A stretch of 12,418 nucleotides of DNA from GCA-002731945 sp036344135 (GTDB taxonomy: Bacteria > Pseudomonadota > Alphaproteobacteria > MED-G09). Shown here piece by piece: positions 1 through 6,887 of the stretch; position 1 is the first letter of the stretch, and every line of letters begins with the position of its first letter. The notes under the pieces were generated by a model. It did not search any database. It had not been told where the DNA came from and saw only the letters and a program-made list of their open reading frames with translations. A program made the position numbers and the translations under genes. Location: positions 1-12,418 of the forward strand of contig JAYYUG010000010.1 in NCBI GenBank assembly GCA_036344135.1. Reading direction: 5' to 3'.

Positions 1-247
1 TTGAATTAATATATGGAATAGAGGTGATTGCCCCATATCTTTGACAAAGATTTAATATTTCTAAACAATCTATTTCTGAATCAACAGGATAGTATCCGCC
101 AATTATTTTATGCTCAACTTCTCCCACTAGGTCAAAAAAATTATTGATTAGATCCGTCTTTAAAAGATTATTCAGACCAAGGTAAAAGTCATTTCTTTTT
201 GACTTCCAATATCGTCTTGCCTCTTTTTTTTCCGAATTTATATTCAT
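1..247 (-). CDS. ygfA: 5-formyltetrahydrofolate cyclo-ligase, N-terminal part (cut by window edge)
   Basis: This enzyme converts 5-formyl-THF to 5,10-methenyl-THF with ATP in cytoplasmic folate metabolism. Only the first 82 codons are inside the window; the reading frame is open to position 1 and the C-terminal ATP/Mg-binding part lies outside. An ATG at 247 opens the frame. The N-terminus is lysine/arginine-rich (KKEARRYWKSKR), as is usual in the family. Residues around 51-62 read IGGYYPVDSEID, matching the family's substrate-pocket pattern of a glycine-tyrosine-proline followed by an acidic 'SEID' helix. The gene lies downstream of zapA on the same strand with a structured gap between them, the conserved proteobacterial zapA - 6S RNA - cyclo-ligase order. 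No clear Shine-Dalgarno precedes the ATG. Identification rests on the motif and the neighbourhood. Confidence 0.85.
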   Translation of the reverse strand, partial: MNINSEKKEARRYWKSKRNDFYLGLNNLLKTDLINNFFDLVGEVEHKIIGGYYPVDSEIDCLEILNLCQRYGAITSIPYINS

Positions 248-261
248 TAATAAAATGAGCC

Positions 262-351
262 ACAATAACCGTTGGAACTTTCCTCGGAAGCCTAAAAAAA
301 TAAGTGGGCGTTTCTGTATAGTAACCACGATTACAACACTTCCAACTCCCT
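262..351 (-). ncRNA. ssrS: Candidate 6S RNA (short form)
   Basis: The 165-base gap between zapA and the cyclo-ligase gene has no usable ORF but shows RNA-like structure on the minus strand. A perfect 7-bp closing stem pairs GTTGGAA (346-340) with TTCCAAC (277-271). Inside it are a small hairpin (334-321, stem GTAAT/GTTAC) and an apical stem (314-307 with 292-286, one bulge and one mismatch) with a U-rich loop. A closing stem, an open asymmetric bubble and an apical stem is the 6S layout, and the position is where 6S RNA sits in proteobacteria. About 90 nt is short for 6S, which is usually 150-190 nt. The ends are estimates: the 5' end comes from the candidate promoter and the 3' end from the stem. 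No GC-rich terminator is seen. It could instead be a leader of the downstream gene. Confidence 0.42.
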
Positions 352-358
352 AGAGAAA

Positions 359-386
359 ATTAAGGCACCAATTTAATCCCTAACAA
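359..386 (-). promoter_or_regulatory. Candidate sigma70 promoter for the 6S-like RNA
   Basis: On the minus strand TTGTTA (386-381) and CTTAAT (364-359) are separated by 16 bases, each matching four of six consensus positions. The predicted start near 351 lies 5 bases before the closing stem of the candidate RNA, which is the main reason to take it seriously. In such AT-rich DNA a chance match is quite possible. Confidence 0.35.
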
Positions 387-412
387 ATCTTGCAGCTCTT
401 TGGTCTTAAAGT

Positions 413-685
413 TTACTCCACTTTTTCCAGTCTTTCTAGAATCTTTTTTAATCTACTTACCGATTGTTCAATACCTTGCGACTCAAGAATATTCTGATTA
501 TCTTCTTCAACTTCTATGCCCGCTATTAGAAATAATCTCTGGTGATCCAGGTCATTTAAACGCTCAGAAATTTTTGAAACCCTTTCGGAAAACCTTTCAG
601 CTAATTTTAGTACCCTTTCCTCTTCGCCATCAGGACACGCTATTAGAAATTCTCGATTATTTATTTCAATGGTAATATTGCTCAT
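413..685 (-). CDS. zapA: Cell division protein ZapA
   Basis: ZapA is a small cytoplasmic FtsZ-binding protein that bundles and stabilises the Z-ring. The 90-residue product has the ZapA architecture: an N-terminal beta strand region (MSNITIEINNREFLIAC), the family motif CPDGEEERVLKLAERF at about 17-32, and a long C-terminal helix likely to form the dimer coiled coil. The ATG at 685 is chosen because it begins directly at the first conserved strand; only a weak GAG lies upstream. It sits 12 bases after the coiled-coil gene on the same strand, so the two are probably co-transcribed, and a candidate 6S RNA and the folate cyclo-ligase gene follow. The length is normal for alphaproteobacterial ZapA. 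The assignment is secure from motif plus context. Confidence 0.92.
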   Translation of the reverse strand: MSNITIEINNREFLIACPDGEEERVLKLAERFSERVSKISERLNDLDHQRLFLIAGIEVEEDNQNILESQGIEQSVSRLKKILERLEKVE

Positions 686-697
686 GTTCTCAATTGC

Positions 698-922
698 CTA
701 AGATAGTTTGTTTTTTTTTATTTTTTTTATTAAGGCTTCAATATTCTTCTTTCCATTTCTTCTAGATGATTCGCTAGCTTCTAGTTTTTCCTGTAAATCC
801 CCAATTAGACTATTTGCCTTATTCAGATCTAAAAATGTTTTCTCATATTTTTTTATTAAATTAAAAGATTTTTTTTCTACTGTTGAGATATATTCTTCTA
901 ATTCTTTCAATCTTTTAACCAT
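698..922 (-). CDS. Small coiled-coil protein upstream of zapA (DUF4164-like)
   Basis: The product has 74 residues, is very rich in Lys, Glu, Leu and Ser, and lacks proline. A continuous heptad-like pattern from about residue 5 to 58 predicts one long coiled-coil helix, followed by a basic tail (KKNIEALIKKIKKNK). There is no signal peptide or membrane segment, so it is probably cytoplasmic. Alphaproteobacteria commonly carry such a DUF4164-type gene directly before zapA, and the 12-base gap here fits an operon. A role in division alongside ZapA is inferred from position only; no catalytic motif is present. A candidate promoter lies so close to the ATG that the message would be nearly leaderless. 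The long T-runs on the plus strand at 711-729 are simply the lysine codons of this gene. Confidence 0.75.
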   Translation of the reverse strand: MVKRLKELEEYISTVEKKSFNLIKKYEKTFLDLNKANSLIGDLQEKLEASESSRRNGKKNIEALIKKIKKNKLS

Positions 923-931
923 AATTCTTTA

Positions 932-959
932 ATCATACATTTAAAGAAAAAAGGTTCAA
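932..959 (-). promoter_or_regulatory. Candidate sigma70 promoter of the coiled-coil/zapA operon
   Basis: On the minus strand TTGAAC (959-954) and TATGAT (937-932) are separated by 16 bases; each box matches five of six consensus positions. Only 9 bases separate the -10 box from the ATG at 922, so transcription would begin 2-3 bases before the start codon, giving an essentially leaderless mRNA. This agrees with the absence of a Shine-Dalgarno there. Confidence 0.5.
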
Positions 960-993
960 CTGATAATCAATCAAGATATAAAAATAATACACG

Positions 994-1021
994 TTGACGT
1001 TTAAATATTGTTTCTTCAAAT
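994..1021 (+). promoter_or_regulatory. Candidate promoter of the tkt-gap-pgk-fba-efp-suhB operon
   Basis: TTGACG (994-999) is a strong -35 match. A weaker -10 box, TCAAAT (1016-1021), follows after 16 bases. The predicted start near 1028 leaves a leader of about 20 bases before the TTG start of tkt. This is the only near-consensus -35 on this strand in the 126-base divergent gap. The -10 box is poor, so the exact placement is uncertain. Confidence 0.35.
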
Positions 1022-1048
1022 TAAAAAAAAGAGTATAAGTTTCTAAAA

Positions 1049-3052
1049 TTGAAAGAGAATAAAAAAGAAGAACGTCGAAACGAAGTTAGTCTAAACGGTA
1101 TGGCAAATGCCATTCGTTTTTTAGCCGCCGATGCTGTTGAGAATGCAAATTCTGGTCACCCTGGAATGCCTATGGGTGCCTCTGATTTTACGACAGTTCT
1201 ATATTCAAAATTTCTTAAGATTGACCCGAAAAAACCAGATTGGCCTGATAGGGATCGTTTAATCCTTTCTGCGGGCCATGGTTCTATGCTTCTTTACGCC
1301 GTAAATCATTTAATAGGATATGAAGATATGACTATTGAACAACTAAAGAATTTTAGACAACTTGGTTCAATTACTCCTGGTCATCCTGAGTATGGGCATA
1401 CACTAGGTGTAGAAACTACTACAGGACCTTTAGGGCAAGGAATTTCAACAGCAGTTGGAATGGCTATAGCAGAGAAGGTTTTAAATAATCGTTTTGGTAA
1501 TGAATTAGTCAATCATAATACATATGTGATTGCTTCTGACGGTGACTTAATGGAAGGAATTAGTCAGGAAGCCATAAGTTTGGCAGGTCATCTTTGTTTA
1601 AATAAATTAATTGTTCTTTTTGATGATAACAATATTTCAATAGATGGAAGCGTTGATTTGTCAGATTCAACTGATCAACTCAAAAGATTTGAAGCGTCAG
1701 GTTGGAGTGTCGAAAGGATTAATGGTCACAATTTTGAGGAAATTGAAAAAGCTATCGAAAGGGCGTTAGTATCTAACTTACCCTCACTTATAGCATGTAA
1801 AACTACAATTGGTTTGGGAGCGCCATCCAAGGCAGGACAGTCATCTACTCATGGAATCCCATTAGGTAAGGAAGAAATAGCAGCAATGAGAAAGTCTCTT
1901 AATTGGGATTATGAGCCTTTTGAAATTCCGCCTGAAATTAAAGATGCATGGCGTCTAGTAGGATTGAAAAACACTTCTAAAAGAGAAGATTGGGAAAATC
2001 GACTTAACAAGATAGATGAAAAAAAAGGAATAAAGTTTAGAAATACAATTAAAGGAAATATACCTGCCGAACTAAGCGATGTCATTATTGACCTAAAAAA
2101 AAGATTTGCCAACGAAAAACCTAATTGGGCTACAAGAAAATCGTCTCAAGAGGTGTTGGAAGCTATCAATCCAATAATTGAAACTACAATAGGTGGCTCT
2201 GCAGACCTAACTGGCTCAAACAATACAAAAACAAATAATCTTGGAATATTAAGCAAGGATAATTTTCAAGGAAGGTTTATTCATTACGGGATAAGAGAGC
2301 ATGCTATGGCTGCAGCGATGAATGGAATGGCGTTACACAAAGGGATATTACCTTATTCCGGAACTTTTTTAGTTTTTTCTGATTATTGCAGACCTGCAAT
2401 AAGATTAGCTTCTCTTATGAAATTAAAAGTTATACATGTCATGACTCATGACTCGATAGGCTTAGGAGAGGATGGCCCTACACATCAACCTATCGAACAT
2501 CTTCCAAGCCTCAGAGCCATACCAAATTTGAAAGTATTTAGACCTGCTGATTCAACCGAGACAGCCGAGTGTTGGCAATTGGCAATTGAAAATTATGGGC
2601 CTAGTATTATTGCTCTCAGTCGACAGGGCTGCATTCATGTAAGAAATACATATGAAGAAAATAACAAGAGCAGCTTTGGAGGTTATGAACTTAGTCCCAG
2701 CGCAGAAGATGCAGAGGTTAATATTGTTGCCACAGGAAGTGAAATATCTATAGCTCTAGAAGTAAAAGAGGAACTTGAAAAGGAAAAAATTAGTACAAGA
2801 GTAATATCAATGCCTTGCTTTGAAATTTTTGATCAACAAGAGGAAGAATACAAAGAATTAGTTTTGGGAAAGAATGGAATCCGCGTAGGGATAGAAGCTT
2901 CAATAGGAATGGGATGGGATAAATACCTAGGTGATAAAGGGATTTTCATTGGAATGAATAGTTTCGGTGCTCGCGCGCCCTCAAATGACCTTTTCAATCA
3001 TTTTGAGATTAATAAAGAAAGTGTAATAAAAAAGATTAAAAGTTATCTATAA
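1049..3052 (+). CDS. tkt: Transketolase
   Basis: Transketolase is a thiamine-diphosphate enzyme that moves two-carbon ketol units between sugar phosphates in the non-oxidative pentose phosphate pathway. The 667-residue product has the full family layout: an N-terminal ThDP domain with SGHPGMPMG (35-43), GPLGQG (126-131) and the GDG...NN motif (GDLMEG at 165-170, DDNN at 192-195); a middle domain with the catalytic glutamate E417 in GIREHAM and then GEDGPTHQPIEHL (473-485); and a C-terminal transketolase domain. The start is TTG at 1049: an in-frame stop at 1022 leaves no other upstream start, and the first internal ATG (1100) falls immediately at the conserved MANAIRFLA helix and would leave a very short N-terminus. 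No good Shine-Dalgarno precedes the TTG. It is the first gene of a six-gene operon, with 17 bases to gap. Confidence 0.97.
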   Translation: MKENKKEERRNEVSLNGMANAIRFLAADAVENANSGHPGMPMGASDFTTVLYSKFLKIDPKKPDWPDRDRLILSAGHGSMLLYAVNHLIGYEDMTIEQLKNFRQLGSITPGHPEYGHTLGVETTTGPLGQGISTAVGMAIAEKVLNNRFGNELVNHNTYVIASDGDLMEGISQEAISLAGHLCLNKLIVLFDDNNISIDGSVDLSDSTDQLKRFEASGWSVERINGHNFEEIEKAIERALVSNLPSLIACKTTIGLGAPSKAGQSSTHGIPLGKEEIAAMRKSLNWDYEPFEIPPEIKDAWRLVGLKNTSKREDWENRLNKIDEKKGIKFRNTIKGNIPAELSDVIIDLKKRFANEKPNWATRKSSQEVLEAINPIIETTIGGSADLTGSNNTKTNNLGILSKDNFQGRFIHYGIREHAMAAAMNGMALHKGILPYSGTFLVFSDYCRPAIRLASLMKLKVIHVMTHDSIGLGEDGPTHQPIEHLPSLRAIPNLKVFRPADSTETAECWQLAIENYGPSIIALSRQGCIHVRNTYEENNKSSFGGYELSPSAEDAEVNIVATGSEISIALEVKEELEKEKISTRVISMPCFEIFDQQEEEYKELVLGKNGIRVGIEASIGMGWDKYLGDKGIFIGMNSFGARAPSNDLFNHFEINKESVIKKIKSYL

Positions 3053-3069
3053 TATTTTAGGATGAAAAT

Positions 3070-4083
3070 ATGGCTATAAAACTTGCAATAAATGGTTTTG
3101 GAAGAATCGGAAGATTAGTATTAAGGGCAATAATTGAGTCCAATAGGAAAGACGTTAAAGTTATAGCGATTAACGATCTTGGTACTGCTGATTCCAATGC
3201 TCATCTACTTCAATATGACTCTGTTCATGGTGCTCTTCCTCGAAAAGTCAGAGCAACAAAATCAACAATCAATGCAGGAAAAGGACCTATAAAGATCTTT
3301 TCTGAAAGGAATCCTGAAGACCTTCCATGGAAAGATCTAAATATAGATATAGTCATGGAGTGCACTGGTATATTTACTTCAAGGGAAAAAGCCAAATTTC
3401 ATTTAAACGCAGGAGCAAAAAAAGTTTTGATAAGTGCTCCTTCTAATGATGCAGACATTACTGTAGTTTATGGAGTCAATCATAATAAAATAAGAAAAAG
3501 CCATAAAATAATTTCTAATGCTTCCTGTACTACTAACTGTCTTGCTCCAGTCGCAAAGGTAATAAATAGGCTATGCGGCATAAATCAGGGTTATATGACC
3601 ACTGTTCATGCGTTTACTGGAGATCAAAGTATATTGGACGTTCTTCATTCCGACCCAAGAAGAGCTAGGGCGGCCTCCCAATCTATAATCCCGGCTTCTA
3701 CTGGCGCCGCTAAAGCAGTTGGTCTTGTTTTGCCGGAATTACAAGGAAGGTTAGATGGAACTGCGGTTAGAATACCTACACCTAATGTCTCTATGATTGA
3801 TTTGGTATTTAACGCAAAAAAGAAAACTGACATTGAATCTATAAACAATGCAATGATCAGAGCATCAAGAAAAGAACTCAAGGGTGTGCTTGCAGTAGAG
3901 AATAAACCCTTGGTTTCAATTGATTTTAATCATAACCCCCATAGCTCTATATTTGACCTCACCCAAACTCAAGTTATTAAAGGAAAGCTTGGGAGAGTCT
4001 TAAGTTGGTATGATAATGAATGGGGATTTGCAAATCGTATGAGTGACACTGCATCAGTTGTCGGAAAATTAATAAAAAAATAG
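3070..4083 (+). CDS. gap: Glyceraldehyde-3-phosphate dehydrogenase (type I)
   Basis: This cytoplasmic enzyme interconverts glyceraldehyde-3-phosphate and 1,3-bisphosphoglycerate. The 337-residue product has the Rossmann glycine motif INGFGRIGR (7-15), an aspartate after strand 2 (IND, D36) pointing to NAD rather than NADP preference, the active-site motif SNASCTTNCLAP (149-160) with catalytic Cys153 and His180 (TTVHAFTGDQ), and the C-terminal WYDNEWGFANRM. The length is typical. A Shine-Dalgarno AGGAT (3059-3063) lies 6 bases before the ATG, the best-supported start in the first half of the operon. It lies between tkt and pgk; pgk starts 3 bases after its stop. GAPDH and PGK catalyse consecutive steps, and with tkt and aldolase alongside the set can run in either the glycolytic or the gluconeogenic direction. 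Confidence 0.97.
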   Translation: MAIKLAINGFGRIGRLVLRAIIESNRKDVKVIAINDLGTADSNAHLLQYDSVHGALPRKVRATKSTINAGKGPIKIFSERNPEDLPWKDLNIDIVMECTGIFTSREKAKFHLNAGAKKVLISAPSNDADITVVYGVNHNKIRKSHKIISNASCTTNCLAPVAKVINRLCGINQGYMTTVHAFTGDQSILDVLHSDPRRARAASQSIIPASTGAAKAVGLVLPELQGRLDGTAVRIPTPNVSMIDLVFNAKKKTDIESINNAMIRASRKELKGVLAVENKPLVSIDFNHNPHSSIFDLTQTQVIKGKLGRVLSWYDNEWGFANRMSDTASVVGKLIKK

Positions 4084-4086
4084 ATA

Positions 4087-5289
4087 ATGCCAACTTTCAG
4101 GAATCTCGATCAACTTTTAAGACAAAACTTAAAGGGTAAAACTGTTCACATCAGAGTGGACCTCAATCTTCCTATTAAAGAAGGTAAAATCCTAGATAAA
4201 ACTAGAATTAAAAGATTCCTACCAACCGTTAGAGAACTTATTAAAAAAGAATGTAAAATATCTTTACTGTCTCATTTTGGCAGGCCAAATGGGAGTATAG
4301 ATAAGAAAATGAGTTTAAAGGTTTTAATTCCTGACCTCCAGGAATCTCTCAGAAAAGAAGTAAGGTTTTCTAAATCATGTATTGGTGAAGAACCAAAAAG
4401 GATATTAGAAAAAATACCCAATAAAGGTATCGTTCTTATGGAAAACACACGATTTCATAGAGGTGAAGAAAAGAATTTTAAGAAATTTAGTTTAGAATTA
4501 GCAAAATACGCTGATTTTTTCATAAATGATGCCTTTTCAGTATCTCATAGATCTCATGCTTCAGTAACAGGAATCTCAGAAGTTTTACCTTCTTTTGCAG
4601 GAAGATCTCTGGAAAAAGAAATCGCAATGATTTCAGAATTTTTGAATGCTAAAAGTAAAAAAAGAGTCGCCATTATTGGAGGATCAAAAATTTCAACAAA
4701 AATATCCCTAATTAATCATTTGTCGAAAAAAGTAGACGTCATAGTAATTGCAGGAGCTATGGCAAATACTTTCCTTCTTGCAAAGGGTTATAATATAGGT
4801 AAATCAATATTTGAAATTAACATGGTTAAAGAAGCAAAAAAAATTATGAGGACGGCCAAAAAACAAGATTGTGAAATTATTCTTCCTGTGGATGTAGCTG
4901 TAGCTAGTGATTTTAAAAAAGGCAAAGATTACAAATTATACAATATAGATAAGGTTCCAGATGATGGTTTAATTTTAGATATTGGAAGAGAGACAATAAG
5001 AATTATAGAAGAAAGCCTATCAAACTGCAGTGACGTAGTTTGGTGTGGACCTCTAGGTCTTTTTGAATATAGACCATTCGACACTGGAACCACATCAATA
5101 GCAAGATACATTTCTAACTTAACAAATAGAAATATAATTACTTCCTTTGCAGGAGGTGGTGATACGATTGCAGCTCTAAGACAATCAAAATGTATAAATG
5201 GTTTAACTTATATTTCGACGGCAGGAGGTGCTTTCTTAGAAATGTTAGCTGGAAAAAAATTGCCAGGTGTAGAAATTTTGATGAGGTAA
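4087..5289 (+). CDS. pgk: Phosphoglycerate kinase
   Basis: PGK interconverts 1,3-bisphosphoglycerate/ADP and 3-phosphoglycerate/ATP in the cytoplasm. The 400-residue product has the usual two-domain length. N-terminal substrate-domain motifs: RVDLNLP (23-29), SHFGRP (62-67), ENTRFHRGEEKN (119-130) and NDAFSVSHRSHAS (147-159). C-terminal nucleotide-domain motifs: IGGSKISTK (197-205), WCGPLGLFE (319-327), GGGDT (356-360) and STAGGAFLEML (377-387). Two positions differ from what I know of the family: Cys320 where WNGP normally has Asn, and Ala379 where a glycine-rich STGGGA loop is usual. All other catalytic residues look intact, so it should be active. The ATG follows the gap stop by 3 bases with no Shine-Dalgarno, so translation is probably coupled to gap. 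Confidence 0.97.
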   Translation: MPTFRNLDQLLRQNLKGKTVHIRVDLNLPIKEGKILDKTRIKRFLPTVRELIKKECKISLLSHFGRPNGSIDKKMSLKVLIPDLQESLRKEVRFSKSCIGEEPKRILEKIPNKGIVLMENTRFHRGEEKNFKKFSLELAKYADFFINDAFSVSHRSHASVTGISEVLPSFAGRSLEKEIAMISEFLNAKSKKRVAIIGGSKISTKISLINHLSKKVDVIVIAGAMANTFLLAKGYNIGKSIFEINMVKEAKKIMRTAKKQDCEIILPVDVAVASDFKKGKDYKLYNIDKVPDDGLILDIGRETIRIIEESLSNCSDVVWCGPLGLFEYRPFDTGTTSIARYISNLTNRNIITSFAGGGDTIAALRQSKCINGLTYISTAGGAFLEMLAGKKLPGVEILMR

Positions 5290-5303
5290 AATAAGGTGAA
5301 AAA

Positions 5304-6314
5304 ATGAGTAACTTAAAAGAAATCGCAAATCAAATGGTTGTTAGAGGGAAAGGTATACTAGCAGCTGATGAGAGTTCGGGTACAATCAAGAAGAGATTTG
5401 ATAGTATTAATGTTGATTCTAACGAAGAAAATCGTAGGAACTATAGAGAAACTTTATTTCGATCGACTGATGCAATGGAAAACTATATATCCGGTGTAAT
5501 ACTTTTTGATGAAACAATAAGACAAAAAAGTAAAGATGGAACTCCCTTGGCAGATTTAATTTCTAAATCTGGATCGTTACCAGGAATAAAAGTTGATACT
5601 GGCGCAAAGGATTTACCGCTAAATAATCGTGAAAAGATTACTGAGGGTTTAGATGGATTGGGTGAAAGACTCCAGGAATATTATCAGCTGGGGGCTAAAT
5701 TTGCTAAATGGAGAGCGGTTATAACTATTAGTAAAGATCTTCCAAGTGAATTATGCATTCATTCTAACGCACATGTCTTGGCTAGATATGCTGCTTTATG
5801 TCAAGAAAATAACATTGTTCCTATAGTTGAACCCGAAGTATTAATGGACGGAGATCATGATATAAATAGATGTTATGAAGTAACAAAAATGACTCTTGAT
5901 AGGGTTTTTAAGGAATTGTTTGTTCATGGTGTTGATCTTAAAGGGATATGCCTAAAGCCAAATATGGTGATTAACGGATCATTATCTAAAACAAAATCTT
6001 CACCAGAGGAAATAGCATTAAAAACTACTAATTGTTTTCAAGAGGTTGTTCCGGACAGCGTTCCAGGAATTGTCTTTTTGTCGGGAGGACAAACAGAGAT
6101 TGAAGCCACTGAAAATCTCAATGCTATGAACAGAATCGGAGAATTTCCTTGGAATTTAAGCTTCTCTTATGGTAGAGCGCTACAAGCTTCAGCCTTAAAA
6201 GCTTGGGGCGGAAAAGAAAGTAATGAAAAACTATCTTCCAAAGCTTTCTCGCATAGAGCAAAAATGAATTCCCTCGCAACGTTAGGGCAATGGAGTAAAG
6301 ATAAAGAGGTTTAG
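5304..6314 (+). CDS. fba: Fructose-bisphosphate aldolase, class I
   Basis: This enzyme reversibly cleaves fructose-1,6-bisphosphate to two triose phosphates through a lysine Schiff base. The 336-residue product resembles the eukaryote-like class I family rather than the zinc class II enzymes or the archaeal DhnA type. Visible residues are KGILAADESSGTIKKRF (16-32) with Asp22; the KWR triplet (135-137); the acid/base glutamates in PIVEPE (173-178); the Schiff-base Lys218 in GICLKPNMV; the phosphate loop LSGGQTE (259-265); and Arg291 in YGRALQ. The ATG is preceded by AAGGTG (5293-5298), 5 bases upstream. It lies 14 bases after pgk and 9 before efp. A class I aldolase after tkt-gap-pgk is a common alphaproteobacterial arrangement. 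No phosphofructokinase is seen here, so direction of flux cannot be judged. Confidence 0.95.
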   Translation: MSNLKEIANQMVVRGKGILAADESSGTIKKRFDSINVDSNEENRRNYRETLFRSTDAMENYISGVILFDETIRQKSKDGTPLADLISKSGSLPGIKVDTGAKDLPLNNREKITEGLDGLGERLQEYYQLGAKFAKWRAVITISKDLPSELCIHSNAHVLARYAALCQENNIVPIVEPEVLMDGDHDINRCYEVTKMTLDRVFKELFVHGVDLKGICLKPNMVINGSLSKTKSSPEEIALKTTNCFQEVVPDSVPGIVFLSGGQTEIEATENLNAMNRIGEFPWNLSFSYGRALQASALKAWGGKESNEKLSSKAFSHRAKMNSLATLGQWSKDKEV

Positions 6315-6323
6315 AAATTTTGA

Positions 6324-6887
6324 ATGAAAATTAATGGAAATGAAATAAGACCAGGCAATGTCATTCGACATAAAGATACCATATGGATCGCTGTAAAGAT
6401 ATCTCATGTAAAACCAGGCAAAGGGGGTGCATTTGCTCAAGTTGAATTAAAAAAAGTTTCTGACGGAACAAAACTAAATGAACGATTCAGATCATCAGAA
6501 ACAGTAGAAAGACTCAGACTAGAAAGTAAAAAATATCAGTTTCTTTTTCTTGAAAGCAAGATCGCTCATTTTATGGACAACGAAACTTTCGAACAAATTC
6601 AAATCTCGACTGATATTTTAGAGGAAAGATTATCATTTCTTCAAGAAGGAATAGAATTAGAAATAGAAAGTTTTGAAGGGAATCCAATAAATATAGTTTT
6701 CCCAGACCAAGTTTCTTTATGTGTCACTGAAACCGAACCTACTGTCAAAGGACAGACAGCTGCAGCATCTTATAAACCTGCTAAACTTGAAAATGGATTA
6801 AGAGTAATGGTTCCTCCTTTCATTGAGATTGGCGAAAATATTACCATTAAGACTTCAGATTTATCGTATATAAAACGTACAGAATAA
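6324..6887 (+). CDS. efp: Translation elongation factor P
   Basis: EF-P binds between the P and E sites of the ribosome and relieves stalling at consecutive prolines. The 187-residue product has the family's three-domain length: an N-terminal KOW-like domain whose tip loop VKPGKGGAFAQV (29-40) carries the lysine normally modified by beta-lysylation (K33 here), a central OB domain, and a C-terminal OB domain ending near the signature around 150-165 (KLENGLRVMVPPFIEIGE). ATG 6324 matches the normal family N-terminus (MKINGNEIRPGNVI); a second ATG at 6333 is out of that frame. There is no clear Shine-Dalgarno and only 9 bases separate it from the aldolase stop, so it depends on operon transcription and probably on coupling. 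The stop overlaps the suhB start by one base (TAATG). No EpmA/EpmB modification gene is in the window. Confidence 0.95.
   Translation: MKINGNEIRPGNVIRHKDTIWIAVKISHVKPGKGGAFAQVELKKVSDGTKLNERFRSSETVERLRLESKKYQFLFLESKIAHFMDNETFEQIQISTDILEERLSFLQEGIELEIESFEGNPINIVFPDQVSLCVTETEPTVKGQTAAASYKPAKLENGLRVMVPPFIEIGENITIKTSDLSYIKRTE

Noticed and set aside
292..314. Intrinsic terminator on the minus strand (TTATTTTTTT run after a short stem)
   Set aside because: The preceding possible stem is only about 4 bp with a 16-17 base loop, and the T-run fits better as the apical loop of the candidate 6S-like RNA.
400..675. Plus-strand ORF of 91 codons opposite zapA
   Set aside because: It is antisense to a clear zapA gene, has no recognisable motif or ribosome site, and is explained as a shadow frame.
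709..732. Long T-run on the plus strand as a terminator or slippage site
   Set aside because: It is the complement of lysine codons at the C-terminus of the minus-strand coiled-coil gene; no hairpin precedes it.
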